Assembly: GCA_030549495.1 (NCBI GenBank)
Contig: JAUIRK010000536.1
Coordinates: 310,001-374,000 of the forward strand
Direction: 5' to 3'
Length of the DNA stretch: 64,000 nucleotides
Origin: Nectonema munidae
Lineage: Eukaryota > Nematomorpha > Nectonematoida > Nectonematidae
The translations under genes were made by a program, and so were the position numbers. The notes under the pieces were generated by a model that was not told where the DNA came from, ran no database searches, and was given only the letters and a program-made list of their open reading frames with translations. This document shows positions 1-12,900 of the stretch, piece after piece. Numbering within the stretch: position 1 is the first letter of the stretch; each line of letters begins with the position of its first letter.

Positions 1-1160
1 TGCTTTTGAGGAAGCTATGCAATTCTTAATTTATTGCTCAGATTTTTGTCAGTAGGGCAGGTATATTGTGACTAACTCTTGCATAATTTATTTTTTGGAA
101 AAATACAGTCCACACTGCTGAATCTTTGAAAATTGGGATGCAGATTTAAAGACTTTTTTATGCAAAGGACGGAGTTAGTCCGGTTTGATCGTTTTGTATA
201 GAAGTAGAAGACCGATTAATAATTGTAATTCTCTTTCAATACGTTGTCTGATTGCTAATAAATCAATTGCAAAGAATCTAGAGCTTCTTCAGGACGCATA
301 TCCAAAAAGCCTTTCAAATATTCATGGGTAAAGTTTGTTTTCTTGCATTTCGTTAAATCTCATTTTAATTTCTTCCAAACACTTTCACACTCGACAGATT
401 TTGGGAAATGTGTGTTCCTCTTTCTTTTTAATTGTGTGACAAATTAATTAAGCATCGTTTCAAAGTTTTAATATAAGCAAGCAAGCTGGGTATCAACTGA
501 ATAGAGATTTGTGATTTCAAATTCAAATAATTTTATTCATTTGTTATATCTACCAAAAAATGCTAAATCTCTTTGAAACATCTTTTCTTCCAGTTCTGCA
601 GTATGAACACTTTGGCATCCATAAAAATGAGCACTTCCTCTTCCAATACATGAAATCATTTTAGCATCTTGCCATTACTTAAGCATCTAACTTAGCAATG
701 ATTTAATAAATCATCATATTAGGATTCAAAATCTTTGAAGAATTCCTTTGATTCCCTATTATTCCATCCTTCTTTGCTTTTGAACATATCAAACTATCAA
801 CCTTAGTTTGAACATTTCCTACATTTTTTCACCTTGAGATAATTTCGATGTTAATGAAGCAATGAAAGACAATTTAATACCTTCGGATTCGATATATATC
901 GATTTTTGATAAAAGATACGAGAACTTTTTCACCACCTAGCATAGATGGAGCCACATGTGTAGCGAGAGCACTCATTTTTTTTATATGAAAAAATTCTTT
1001 TAAGGTAGAATCAGGAATAAATCTTCACTCCTAATTGTTCAATGCATTTGTTTCGAAGCAAGAAATTCTGGGATGTCTGAGAGGAAATTCTGCAATCTGA
1101 GTAGCATTAGAGAGATCAGTTGCCTCATCAAGGACTAATGAGTAAAATAAATAAATTTGG
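1..1160 (-). pseudogene. Decayed hAT-type transposase
   Basis: At 1090-1155 the minus strand reads YSLVLDEATDLSNATQIA, matching the 'YSLALDEStD..dtaQl' block of hAT transposases of the DUF4371/GTF2I-repeat-like kind. Further along, at about 280-345, FTHEYLKGFLDMRPEEALD is open. Between them frames are interrupted by several stops and frameshifts. No terminal inverted repeats or target duplications were found, and the left part may continue outside the window. Orientation of the two blocks is consistent. Confidence 0.55.
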
Positions 1161-1252
1161 CGCAATCAGAATTCACAGAATGTTGAATGTCATCTCGAGG
1201 GTAGATGAAAGTCAATAAAGTCAACTCTTGAATTCTAATAGCACTTATTCTA

Positions 1253-1330
1253 AAGGTAAAGGTAAAGGCACCGTGGGGGGTGTTTTCATCGAGAAGGCAC
1301 AATTGCGCAGCTTGTATCTAATTTGTATTG
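1253..1330 (-). repeat. tRNA-derived SINE, 3' part (copy 1)
   Basis: Shares the GTGTTTTCATCGAGAAG block (plus-strand reading) with 54000-54140. The tail side is a short tandem of AGGTAA units on the plus strand. The tRNA-like head is missing or unrecognisable. Confidence 0.6.
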
Positions 1331-1799
1331 TATCTAGTTATGAAGGCCAACTTTTTAATGGTCCATTTTTTGTAAATAATAATCTTCATTTTTGTAAAGT
1401 TTTAACAAGTTACCAAAAAAAGAGCAAGTATTTAACAATTTTGGAACAGAAAAGTTCACAAAGCAAATAAAAAATATATTTCATTTTTGGAGATAAAAAT
1501 TTTGACTCATCCATTCGAATCAATAAATATCCAAGATGCCGTATTCTGCATAAATAAGGAATATGTGAAAAAAAGAAATATATCTCTTCGCTAACAAAGG
1601 CAGCAGACAATGGAAAGATAGATCCCAGTTATTAAGAAGCTTTTGTCCAAAAAGATCGCGGCTTTTCAAAAGAGAATACTTTAAAATATTTCATGCTATC
1701 TTACAAAAAGTAACTTACATAATGTGAAAATTGCATTTAAGGATTATAAATCAAGAATAAGATATTTTTCATTTTTCAATTCATCCATCTAGCTTCTCT

Positions 1800-2830
1800 A
1801 TAAAAACATCATGAGAAAGAAGGAGGTTATTAGGTAGGCCATTCCATCTATTGAAAGTTCTTTTGGTGATAAAGCTTCGCGTTTAAACTTCAGTAGATGT
1901 GACCTTGAAATTCTTTGAAAGAAAACAGTAAGATATCTTCATCGAGAATCATTTTTCCTTTTATAATGTTGAAGATTGTTATGATTTCATTTATCCTCAT
2001 TCTGTAGTACAGAGAAGGCACTTTTTAATAAGCATACTTTAAATTTCTAACCTTTGTTTTCACTTTCTCTATTTTTTGAATGTTAGTTATGGAGAGAATG
2101 GCAAGAAGCACATTTCCATATTCAAGAAAGGATCTAAAAGTAAAGATTTAAACAGATGCATGACAACTTCTCTAACGTGCCAGATAAAAGTGTTTTTCAA
2201 TATACGAGGTAGGGAAAAGGCCTTCTTCACAGCATAAGATACCTGATCTTTGAAAGATTTCGATGATTAATCCCAAGTCAATTTGTTTGTCAACTTGCTT
2301 TCGACGTGTTTCACCTATGTAAAAGGAAATGTCTTCATTTTTGCCAATTTGAAGATACTTGTCGAGATTGAGGTGCAAGTTCAACTTTATACTCCATTCA
2401 TATATTGAGTGCAAATTTCTGAAAATTCTTATATCATCTGCACAATTTTTTACATGCTAATACAGACTAGAGGTCTATGAGGATAGTGCACAATATTTGA
2501 CGAAGTACGGATCCTGGTGGGATGCTGCTTCTAATTTTAGAAGCATTTGAAAGATTTCCATTTAATTGAACTATGGATTTTAATTCAGGATATAATCGTT
2601 ACTTCCATCTAGATCGTCATTAGCAATACTGAAGGATTCGAGTTTAAAAATTAGTCTTTAATGTGGGACAGTATCGAATCCTTTTTGGAAATAAAGGTAC
2701 AGAATATGTTTTCATTCATTTTCAATGTTAATTCGTTAAAAATTCAATCAAATTAGTTACTGTGGTCTTTTTTGCGAGGAATCCATGTTGATTTTGATGT
2801 TGATTTGTTCTCCCTTGGATAAGCGAAGAG
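1800..2830 (-). mobile_element. Decayed LINE (CR1/Jockey-like reverse transcriptase)
   Basis: Minus-strand blocks occur in the correct order for a non-LTR reverse transcriptase: QHGFLAKKTTVTNLIEFL (about 2740-2800), FDTVPH (about 2670), PPGSVL (about 2500), CADDIRIF (about 2430; the catalytic [FY]ADD), a 'KLNLHLNLDK' block (about 2375), DLGLII (about 2270) and RTFNRWNGLPNNLLL (about 1830-1870), a typical C-terminal tail of CR1/Jockey elements. Frames shift between blocks and several stops occur, so it is dead. No endonuclease part or tail repeat was identified. Confidence 0.8.
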
Positions 2831-5725
2831 TTTATCTTTGATTGTTATTTATTGACTCAAAAGCTTATAATAAAATCTAGAATCGCAAAAATGAACCTAA
2901 TAATTAGTAAATAAGGTTTCCGTTCGCAACACATCTCTCAGCCTTACTCAATCAGTGTTTCACTGAACCCTATGGTTGCGCAAAAGCTCCCTAAAGCTTT
3001 CTCTGTTTACCAGATTTTTTTGTATGAAAACCTTTTAATCAGCTGTCAAACATAAAGGAACCGTATGAGAATTTGATGCATAGAAGTTTGAGCAAGTTTT
3101 CTTATCATTCCCTGTTTATCCTTCTTTTATGTCAAACACCTATTTTTTTCTGTCTTCATAAAAGTTCTCATTTCTTTCACCTTCAAACAATGTAATAACG
3201 GAATATGCGAAAAGATATCTTTTATGCACTCACTCAATTTGTTCTTATGAATCCATCTAACGTCTTTACAGTGAAAAGCTCGAGGGAATGAAGCTTCAAA
3301 AAAAGGATGTTCAAGGTAGATAGGTTTGGTTGCGCATTGTTATATTAAAAAAAGGAAATATTTGAATTCACTTCAGCTCGTTGATATCTCTAATAAATAA
3401 AATGCTAAGTCTATTTTTCACAATTTGTGTACAGTGTACACATTTGTGAATGTTAGTGTAAACCAAGAAATTTTCTAGAGGAATTCATAAACACAAAAAT
3501 TCCACAAAATAAGATCCTGGAAACCTTATTTCCAGAGGTTCATGTTTTTTTATATGAAATTTCTCATAAATCATATTGAACCTAGATATGCTGGTTTATC
3601 TACGAAATTTTAGTAAATACACAAGTATGTATTTTTTCTCCAATAGTGAGTATACTAATATTTTCTGTAAATTATCGTATACTCTCTAGAGTCTAGAGTT
3701 TTGACCAAGGTTGGCAAACACATGGCGCATTCGCCAAAATTGGCGCATGGTGTATTCAATAATGGCGCAAATATAAATCTCCCATTCAAAACAATTTCGT
3801 ATTTAATTAACAAACACGAAATCCTTGACCCTATTAAAAACAAGATATTGTAAAATCATGATATGTTATATTTTTCTCTAGGACCTGGCTTCTATTTTTT
3901 AAAGGGGTAAAGAATATTCTTTATCTTGACTATTTTATACATAGTAAGGCAACATTCACAATCAAACCCCATATGGGGCAGCAGCACAATTCGCCTACAC
4001 TGATTGCAAAGTCTTATCTGGAAAAAGTAGTGAAGTTATTTGTTCTAAATCATATATGACTTTTCCTAAATATATATTTCACGTGGCTTGATCTTTAAAT
4101 CTTTTTTGAAGGTTTAAGTGCATTAATGAGGAGGTGGTAAGGTAAGGGTTCAGAATCCGATTGCATTTGATATGAATATTAAAGGTAATTCAGAAACGTT
4201 TCACATTTATTCTTATACTTCAGGCTCAACAATCACATTAGGGCCATGAATTGTTCTATGTGGACCTGGCTTTATTTGTGAAATATAAAAAATTTTATCG
4301 AAAATATTTTGCATAAATATTTCAAAACTTTGACTCAAAGCTGCGCAATTTTTCTCAACTTAACAAAAAACTTGAAGTCATTCTTTTCAAAATTATAAAA
4401 AAAAAATGAATCTTTAAAATGCTTGCCAAGCAACTGCAGATAATAATTTGAGCGAAAATTATAAAATTTGAGATGTAAATGTGATTGAAGAAAAAGCTAA
4501 GTTTGTGAAAAGTTCAATGTAAACTTGTGTAAAATTTTTCCAGGTGAGCACTTATATACGGTGGTGGAGGAATGAAAAATGTCAATTTTACGCTAAATAT
4601 ATGCCCGTTTTTAAGTTAAAGCTTTTATATCTTGCAGATTTCTAATATTGAAATTATAAAAAATAATATTTTCAGATTTTATTAAACTTCTATTTTCAAT
4701 TTCATAAAAATTTTTTAATACTTCCCATAAAAATTTTACAATTATTTTGAAAAAATGCAAAGTTTAGGTTCTAATTAAAAGTAAAATTAGGGTTATTAAA
4801 GCATAAAACACAAAAAAACCAATTTTAAAAAGAAAAAATTCCACACTGAAATCGGAAAAAAGACGTAAGTAAATTGAAACAAAAAATAATAATTTTCAAA
4901 AAAGTATAAAAACTCTCGCTATGCAACAAAAAGTTTTGCATAATCTTATAGTATCTATTGAAATTAAATGTAACAGTGCATAACTTATTTGTTCATTTTA
5001 CAATATTCTTTCCTTTTTCCCCATTTTTATGCTCCAATGAGATTGATATCCCATTATAAAAGAAATAAAGTTTGTGTACATTGACTGAAAAATTTTATGG
5101 ATGCTACTATAAAAAGTGACTAGAAAACTTACAATTATAGTAAATTTATCACGCGTTCCAAAAAGTTTTCTGATATTTGAAATAATAAACTTCAAATTTT
5201 TATGTTTTTCTTCGAATAATACATTCCCATTTTTACTACTTTCAAGGCTTTTTTTTTAGTATTACGGAGAAGTCAAAAAGATCTCTTGATAAAAAAGTTT
5301 ACGATGTTAATCTCAGATCAGGAATTAGAGAACTAAATAACCAAATATTGAAGAAAAACTATTTAAAAAGTTCCAATTTTCTAGTTTTTTTTGTAAAAAA
5401 TATCTTATATAAAATTTTTTAAATTTAATTAATAAATAGAGTTAATTTAGGAATTATTAAAATATATGAATTAATATGTGTGTATTAACGCTAATTTAAA
5501 TGAATTGATTATTATATTTAAAATTCATTTATAATAATTTCAACCATCTATACAGCCATAATTATAATTAAATCAATAAAATCATATTAATTTATTCAAT
5601 TAATTTTATCTACAATTTATTCCCCATTTGGTAGTAATGTTAACTATATTAATTAAAAATCAATATTTTAGTATATAACTTATTTTTTATATAGTAATAT
5701 TACAACACCTACTTTTTTTCTTTAG
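2831..5725. other. Intron or intergenic, no gene seen
   Basis: A+T-rich, with many A and T runs. Small GCGCC/GGCGC hairpins occur near 3720-3765. If the exon at 5726 has upstream exons outside the window, this is its last intron, carrying the LINE and hAT relics to its left. Confidence 0.5.
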
Positions 5726-5895
5726 AAAAGACGTTCTGGAACAATGCAAAGTATTCTGAGTACTCGAAGAAGCTTCAAGCTGGCCAAGTCCTGTTGTTGA
5801 CTGTTGTGACGAGAGTGAATAGAACGCAAGAGTATTTCTCAACGGAAGCCATGATTCCTGTTCGCTCTTATTTCAACAATTACTATTATTTCTGA
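5726..5895 (+). CDS. Terminal exon of an unrecognised plus-strand gene
   Basis: Strong acceptor (cctactttttttctttag) followed by 170 nt open in one frame to TGA at 5893-5895, entering in phase 1. It encodes 55 residues including KTFWNNAKYSEYSKKL, QAGQVLLLTVVTRVNRTQ and YFSTEAMIPVRSYF, ending NYYYF. G+C is clearly above the flanks, and no other frame is open. The alternating hydrophobic pattern suggests beta strands; there is one NRT sequon. The family is not recognised. Earlier exons were not found in 1-5725, so they lie either in undetected small exons or left of the window. It converges with the ADAMTS-like gene. Confidence 0.75.
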
Positions 5896-5979
5896 ATTCC
5901 TGCTACTATCTTTAAGACATACATAAACTCTCGAACTATTTCTCACACTTTATCTCAAACATTTTACCTAAACCTTTAA

Positions 5980-5985
5980 AATAAA
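5980..5985 (+). terminator. Poly(A) signal of the plus-strand gene
   Basis: AATAAA lies 85 nt after the stop codon of the terminal exon at 5726-5895, in a normal position for a short 3' UTR. Confidence 0.55.
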
Positions 5986-6596
5986 TTATCACTGTAAGTA
6001 ATTTAATATTTTAAGACTTTCTTCGAGTGCTTACATTTCCTCCTGTTCCTGAGCAAATGGCAATGATTCAAACTAGGACAGAAGACGATGTTCACTTTTT
6101 AATGAAACTAATTGACATTTTAAAAAAAGTTCTCTTCTTTTTCTGGTACTTGGCATGTTAATAGTTGCTTTATTTATATATATATATATATATCTATTTC
6201 CGTTTTAATTAATTAATAAATATGAATAATGATCATTATAAATAAAGTCTATTTAATCAGAAAATTTGCGTTTGATCAGAATATGGTTCAGATGGGGAAT
6301 TTCGTTATTAAAAATGAGAAAAATTTCATTAAAAATATTTATATAAGTGATGAAGAAATTTTGTTAAAACTTTCAAGAATTCAATTAAATTTAAATTTTA
6401 TATATGCAAATTTGGCAAAAATGTTTCTGAAAAGTCATGGATAAAAATAAAAGAGTGAGTAAGAAAGGAAGAAGTCTTATTATAATAAAAATTGTTTGGC
6501 AATAAATTTTGGATAAAGGCCAGGAAAACACACCTTATTAGTCTTACTTCTAATACAAATTAAGTTAAAAACCTGGTTCTAAAATGTAGAAATTAT
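5986..6596. other. Spacer between convergent genes
   Basis: Between the two poly(A) signals. Contains a (TA)n run at 6176-6193 and a chance 71-codon plus-strand frame at 6229-6444 made mostly of Ile, Asn, Lys and Phe. No further gene. Confidence 0.5.
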
Positions 6597-6602
6597 TTTA
6601 TT
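6597..6602 (-). terminator. Poly(A) signal of ADAMTS-like gene
   Basis: AATAAA on the minus strand, about 195 nt beyond the stop codon. It is the nearest canonical hexamer, so the 3' UTR would be short. In A+T-rich DNA this hexamer is common by chance. Confidence 0.5.
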
Positions 6603-6796
6603 GTATAAAACGCATATGTTATAAGTCCTTCAATAGAAAAAAGTTTTCCAACACAAAAGCTTATCATTTACCTTGAGTAAAAGTGTTTGGATCAAAATGA
6701 ATCTTTTCGGTGAAACTCGCATCTACTACTTTCTCCCCCTCTCTAAAATAACAAATGTGCATGCGGGTGTGTTGTGGAAAGAAAGAAGAATTCTTT

Positions 6797-6924
6797 TCAG
6801 TAAAGAAAGTTGGAACAAGATTTGCAACATTTTCGTCGAAAACCGCTAATTTTGCACAGGGATGAAATTTTTGCCAACTTACAGTACTTTGATTTGTCAT
6901 CATCATCACAAGGAGCTGATCTCT
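6797..6924 (-). CDS. Exon 18: PLAC domain and stop codon
   Basis: 128 nt entering in phase 1, acceptor ...tattttag, ending at TGA (6797-6799). It encodes CDDDDKSKYCKLAKISSLC, followed by FRRKCCKSC and five more residues. This is the PLAC (protease and lacunin) motif with its six cysteines, YC, LC and CCxSC spacing, which closes ADAMTSL, papilin and lacunin proteins. A longer open frame overlaps it on the same strand but is one base out of step and has no homology logic. The C-terminal position is exactly as expected for the family. Confidence 0.95.
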
Positions 6925-9900
6925 CTAAAATAGGAATAAAAAGAGTGTTTACTTTAGGATATTTTGGGTAAAAAGTAGAAACATTGTCAAATTCAAATAA
7001 TATTTTTAAGTTTAATTTTTTAATAATTAAAAAAAAATTCTAGATTAAAACTTTTAACTTGAAAATGTAAAATATTAGTGAATTTTAAACAACGCTACTT
7101 TAGTGACAAGTGTTTACAATATTTTTTGAACATTTTCATTTGGGTAGAGTCATTTCATTCTGAAATATCTTAAATATTTAAGTCAGTGTGTTATGCGCGA
7201 ATTCTGATCAACGCGTTGCATATAATTCAAATCAATGCTTATAATTTTTAGGGTATACAAAAAATATAAATTCAAACATTTTGATTACTTAATTCTTACT
7301 TTTATATTATCTTAGATTGGAATGACTTTCAGATAATGCAAAAATAAAATTACAAGATAAAAAGCTTGTAGACAATTTCTAGGTTTTTATCATTTAAAGC
7401 TGACTTTTGAAGATATTTTTGCCGGGATAGACCCAAACAAGAGAGGGGATAGTGCGATGCAGTCGCTCCAACCAATAAAAGAAAGAAGAGTGTGTGAAGG
7501 AGAAAGAAGATAAAAATATTTTGCCAATAAGTGAAAACAAAGCAAAGATAAAATGCACTATAATTATGAAGCATGAATAATAATTTTCTATTTTTTCGCT
7601 CCCCCCCCCCCCCCTTTTATTGGAGTCTGGATGTTTTAAGTATTTATATTGGGAAACTTTTTTGGAAAAGCCATTTTCAAAATAAATTCTTTTTACCTAG
7701 CATTCCTATTAAAGGAACGCAACAGATTTCATACTTAAAGATAATATTAAAATCAAATTGAGATTAATTTTTGAAGTCGTTAAATAACAAATTTGTTTTA
7801 ATGTTGTAAAATTTGTAAAATTTCAAAAAACATCACTTAGATATCGTGAATAAGTTTTTCTATTTATTCTTATTAAAATCAAATTAAAAAGTTTGAATTT
7901 TTCATTTTTTTTTAGAAAATTACAAAATAATTTATCATTATCATATGCAATGAATGTAATTTAAAATGTTATACTTATAATATTGGTTTAAATATCAGGA
8001 TAAAAAGAAAGCTCATATAACTCTAAACTTCCAAATGCAGACCTGACTTTTTTGTAAAAATTTGAGTCTTCTAATTTTCATATCGAAACCGATAGCATAT
8101 TAACGTATAAGACAGTAATTGCTTTAGATTATCGAGTCTGAAATTTCAAGTTCGGATTTTTTCTCTATTAAAAAACACCAATGAAAACGCAAGCATTTTC
8201 ACTGATTTCAATTGTGAAAAAATTTAGTGATTCAATTTGGCGCGTAAAATTTAAATTCAAAATGATATGATACCTTGAAATGCAACAACAACAACAACAA
8301 CAAAATGGCGCAATAAATAAGAGATGTTATTTAAAGGGAGTACTCACTGGAAGTATTTTTGGGGCATTCCGCCAAATTTTCACAAAACTTCACCAACACA
8401 GGCTTAGGAATACTCAAGCAAGATGCTTTGGCCTGCGAAGGTATTAAATTTTTCCACACACAGCGCGCTGATCTTCTCTGAATCCCGCCAATTCCACAAG
8501 ATCGTGAGCACTATATTCAAGGCAAAGGAAGAAAGTGGTAAAGATGAAAACATTGCAATTTTAAAAGTTCCTACACTAAAAAATGCATGATATTGAAATT
8601 GGATTGAATTGATTGGTTGCACTAAGGACTTTCATTTTGGCACCCATCCCACCAATCAAATTAAGTGTTCTATGCCGATTTGAATAAAGTCAAGTAGCCG
8701 ACTTTTAGCTGTAAAATATACTATTATGACGCACCTTCAAAGTGTTTTACTCACTAATTAATTAACTAACTCAAGAAAGATGGGACTCTCCTAGAGTTGG
8801 TATAGTTAAAATCCGTTGGTGAAATTTACCTTTTAAGAAATTTTAGAATATTTTAAACAAAGTGATGTAAATATTTCATTGATTAAACTTCAAAATATTT
8901 TTCTTAAATATTTTTAAAGCATATTGATCATAAATTATTATTTTTGGCATAAAATCTTTTCAAATTGATTTGGTAAATAAACAAAGTTAATGAAAAACAG
9001 AAATAAAAAATTTCACGCCTCTTAGAGTTGATAGTTTCCATCAACAAGATTTCCTATCACCAAGCACAATTTAGACACGAACCATTGGCATCACTTAACA
9101 CTTAACACTTCAATCATTTTTAATTGCAGTACTTCTTTGAAACTTTTAAAGAATTGACATGTACTTGACAGACTTTTATCATTCTTAGCTCTTTATTCAA
9201 AGGTCATTTCCCCCTTTTTAAATAACCACAAAAAATGAATTCATTTTAGAATACAATAAAGCCGATAAGCCGATAGCAATAAAATTAGTACTTTTTTCGA
9301 GGTTAAAACAAATATTACCAGAATGAAAAAAATAGCATAAAGATATGTTTTCAACAAGATTTTTGTTCTTCGACATTCTGAATTTTTCTATGGAACCCGT
9401 TATGAAATCCTGCTTTATATAGTGAGCTATTTTATATTTGAGTGGAAAATTCTTTCTTTAGATTCTAAGATGGATCGATCATTTAGATATTGAAAGATTT
9501 ACTTAATCAAATTTTAATTTATACATTTAACACCAAATCCTAATTTATAATATCCATTTAGAAGAAAAAATAAAATGCAATCTTATCCTCTAAGTTTTAT
9601 GCTGGATTATTATGACTTGCGTAATTTTAGGAAATCCTAAACCAGAATTTACCCTTTTAAGAAAAAAATTAAATGAAAGAACTTGAAAGATCTCCGATGG
9701 ATCGTGCTTAACATATGTTATGCAAAATTAGGAAAAAATTTACATACTTTTGAGGAAGAACTCAATGAAGATTTATGTTGTTATATATTTATCAATTTCT
9801 CATCCTCCCATTCGATATTCAATGCTTGGTAAAATAACGGAATAATGAATTGCAATTATATTTTACCTTGCTCCATCTCGTCGTTTCCCAATGAGGTAGG

Positions 9901-12900
9901 CAAAAGGTGTTGGCACAAATTCTGTACTTTTCAGGAAAAAGAGCTTTGTTACAATGGGCAAAATGTGTTTTTGAGGCATTCTTGTTGATGCAAAAAATGT
10001 TCCTACTTTGCCTTCCAATTCCAACACCAATGCACTGAGATTGAGAGCACTATGGGAATAAAAATTATCTTAGGAGAGGGAAAAATTTTGCTGAAAATAT
10101 GTTTACTCGAATTATAACATGACTTTTCAAATAGGCCTTTGAATTTAGACACCAACTTTGTTTGCAGTGATTTTAGCTCTCTCTAGAACAGTGGTTCCCA
10201 ACCGGGGTCCTTGGACCCCTAGGGATCCATGGAAGAATTTCAAGGGGTCTATGGAAATTCTACTTCAAACTACTTATGCTTAATCTCCTTTAATATACTT
10301 CTATTTTCCAAATCAATATAAATATATATATATTAAGAGCTTTTTTAAATAAATATTTTCTTACCTTTTTTAAAGTTTCATATTTTGAATCTTTATGTAT
10401 GCTTTTTATTAGTTACAATATTTTTGAAAAATTTATATTTTAATTGGAAAAAAATTTTATTCACATTTTATGTCAGGCTTTACGATTTCTCTGATTTCAT
10501 ATGAATAAGGATACGATTTAATAAGATGACTACAATCATTTTTTGCATAAAAATCTTTGATTAATTTTGTTGGCCCAAACTATTCAGTTGTAGGGGTCCA
10601 CAAGTAAAAAAGTGACTGAAAAAGGGGGAACGGGATAAAAAAAGGTTGGAAACCACTGCTCTAGAAGGACACGTTACTATGAAATATCAATTATACGAGC
10701 TTAAGATACAACTTTGAAACATTCCATTTGATGAGTTTGGCATTTCAGTAGAGACGTTCGAATAACAGTTGTAGCATGTTTAATTCAGACTGTTTCAAAG
10801 TGAAATTTTGAATGATCTCTTTATCATCAGTGATGATCTAATTTGCAATTCTAAATGAAATTTCGTATTTTTATCTTTCCTTTTTTCGTAAAATAAATGT
10901 GAATCGAAATTGAAAAAAAATAGAAAAGTAATAACGTATGCGAACATCAGCAAAATGATTCGTTTCAAAATTTTTGCCTTGTGAATTAGAACTTGCGATA
11001 TTCTATATGAAGTGCAACAAATGCATATCATCCAATCATCTATCTTTATATTCTTTAAAGTCAGATAAAATAATAATAATTAAATTAATCTTGTATACAA
11101 ATTAATTTTTAATTTTTTAAAACAAATAAATATTTAATTTTTGTATAAATTGACTTAAAATTACTCATATATATAATATATATCAGTGGTCTGCCAAGAC
11201 CAAGGGGAGACAACAAAAAGGAAGAACAATTGATATAAAAATAAATCATATTCTTTATGGATTATATTACAAGCATGTTTTAATAAAGTGATATTAAGTA
11301 CACTGTAATATAAGAAAAAATAAATCCTAGAATCAAATCGACTAGGATATGTTAATTGACACTAGTAATGGCCTTCAACCTGATCAATTAATTTACAAAT
11401 CAAAGGTTCGATAAAAAATCGTAGGAGCGAAATAGTAGCGAATTTTAATATTTATCGTATAATTTAGATGATTTTTGTACGTAATCTCATTCAGGTGCAT
11501 TTTGCAAGCAAGCTATCCTAGCGTACCGTAAATTGAAAAAAACGTAACATATGTTTATCACACAAATTTTCTTTGTTTTAATAGAAAGTCGGCTTGTGTG
11601 TGTGTCGGGGTGTTAGTTTTTCTTTCATAAGTGCATGCTGTTCATACCTGTCCTGAAATTCCAGTACCATACTGTTTTAATGTAATGAGAGTAATGGTAC
11701 AACAGGGAATAAGAAAAATTACTGGTTCTTCAAACTATGATATTTATAGACTTAAAAATTAGCAAAATCATATTTATTACAAAATATGTAATGATTATTA
11801 TTATTATTATTAGCAAATAAAATTATAATTAAAATAATAATTTGTAGTTAAAGTATATTAGAATACAATTTTCTTTGTTATTCCCTCAATATTTTTAAAG
11901 GTTTTTTTTTTGAAAAAATGAAAATCTTCTACTGTAAATAAAAGAAATATCATTGAAAAAGAAAGAAGATAATTAGTCTTCAAAATTGTGGTCTTAATGA
12001 GGATATATGTTTGCTATATCTTCGCTACTTGAATTAAAGTGAATTATCCGTTTTTTACCGATTCTATCAATTATTTTAGAAGTTCTTGAAACTTAGTACT
12101 TCTATCACCATTATATGCATGCATATAGATGAAAAATGATGCTAATACTTTAGTCCATTCCGAAGATTTCCACACACCAAAGCATTTCTTTTCTTTACAA
12201 ATTTTGAACTTGGGTGGTTTGGGAAGCAAACTCCTTTCTTCGCAAAAGAAATCATCAACCACTTTCGTCAATTCTCGAGTGTTGCTTTGATTGGCGTAGA
12301 GAGGGGCAAAACGATCCACTTCATGACAAAGACTCATTTGAACCATTACGCCTCTTCTGCCACACGTCCTAGAGCACTTGGACCATCCAAATGTTTTCCA
12401 AAGAAAGTTCTTTGAATTTGCACGTTCACCCTTTCCCTCTTCAACTTTATTCGTAGTTATAATCTTATCATAAGGCAACACAATGTAAGAATGTTTTGAA
12501 AAATGAATCCAAATTTGGCATTTACGTCATTCGAAACTGCCCTACTCCGGAGCTTTGGTTTTTTCAAGAAATAACTTGAAGCTGTGGCATTCAATACTTT
12601 TTCCACTCCAAAAGTTTGATTACGAACATTTGTGGTTGGTTGAGTATCCTAATTACAAGGTAATTTTCAATTATGACATTGGATGATCGTTATTGTTGCC
12701 GAATCCGTGTAAGGCGTATGTCCTTAGTTTATTGGATAATTTTCTATCAATGAAATAGGTGATGCTACTTGAATGACATCAAAGATCAGAATGCCTCATT
12801 AGATATCTAAAATATGGACCAATTAGATGTTAACGTTTTGACCAAGCACAATCATTGATGTGTTCATTTTCGCAAGGCCACATATGTAAAATTTTACACA

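Noticed and set aside
6664-6909. 81-codon minus-strand frame overlapping the last exon
   Set aside because: It is one base out of step with the PLAC-encoding frame. The PLAC frame has the six diagnostic cysteines, correct splice phase and a stop, while this frame has no domain.
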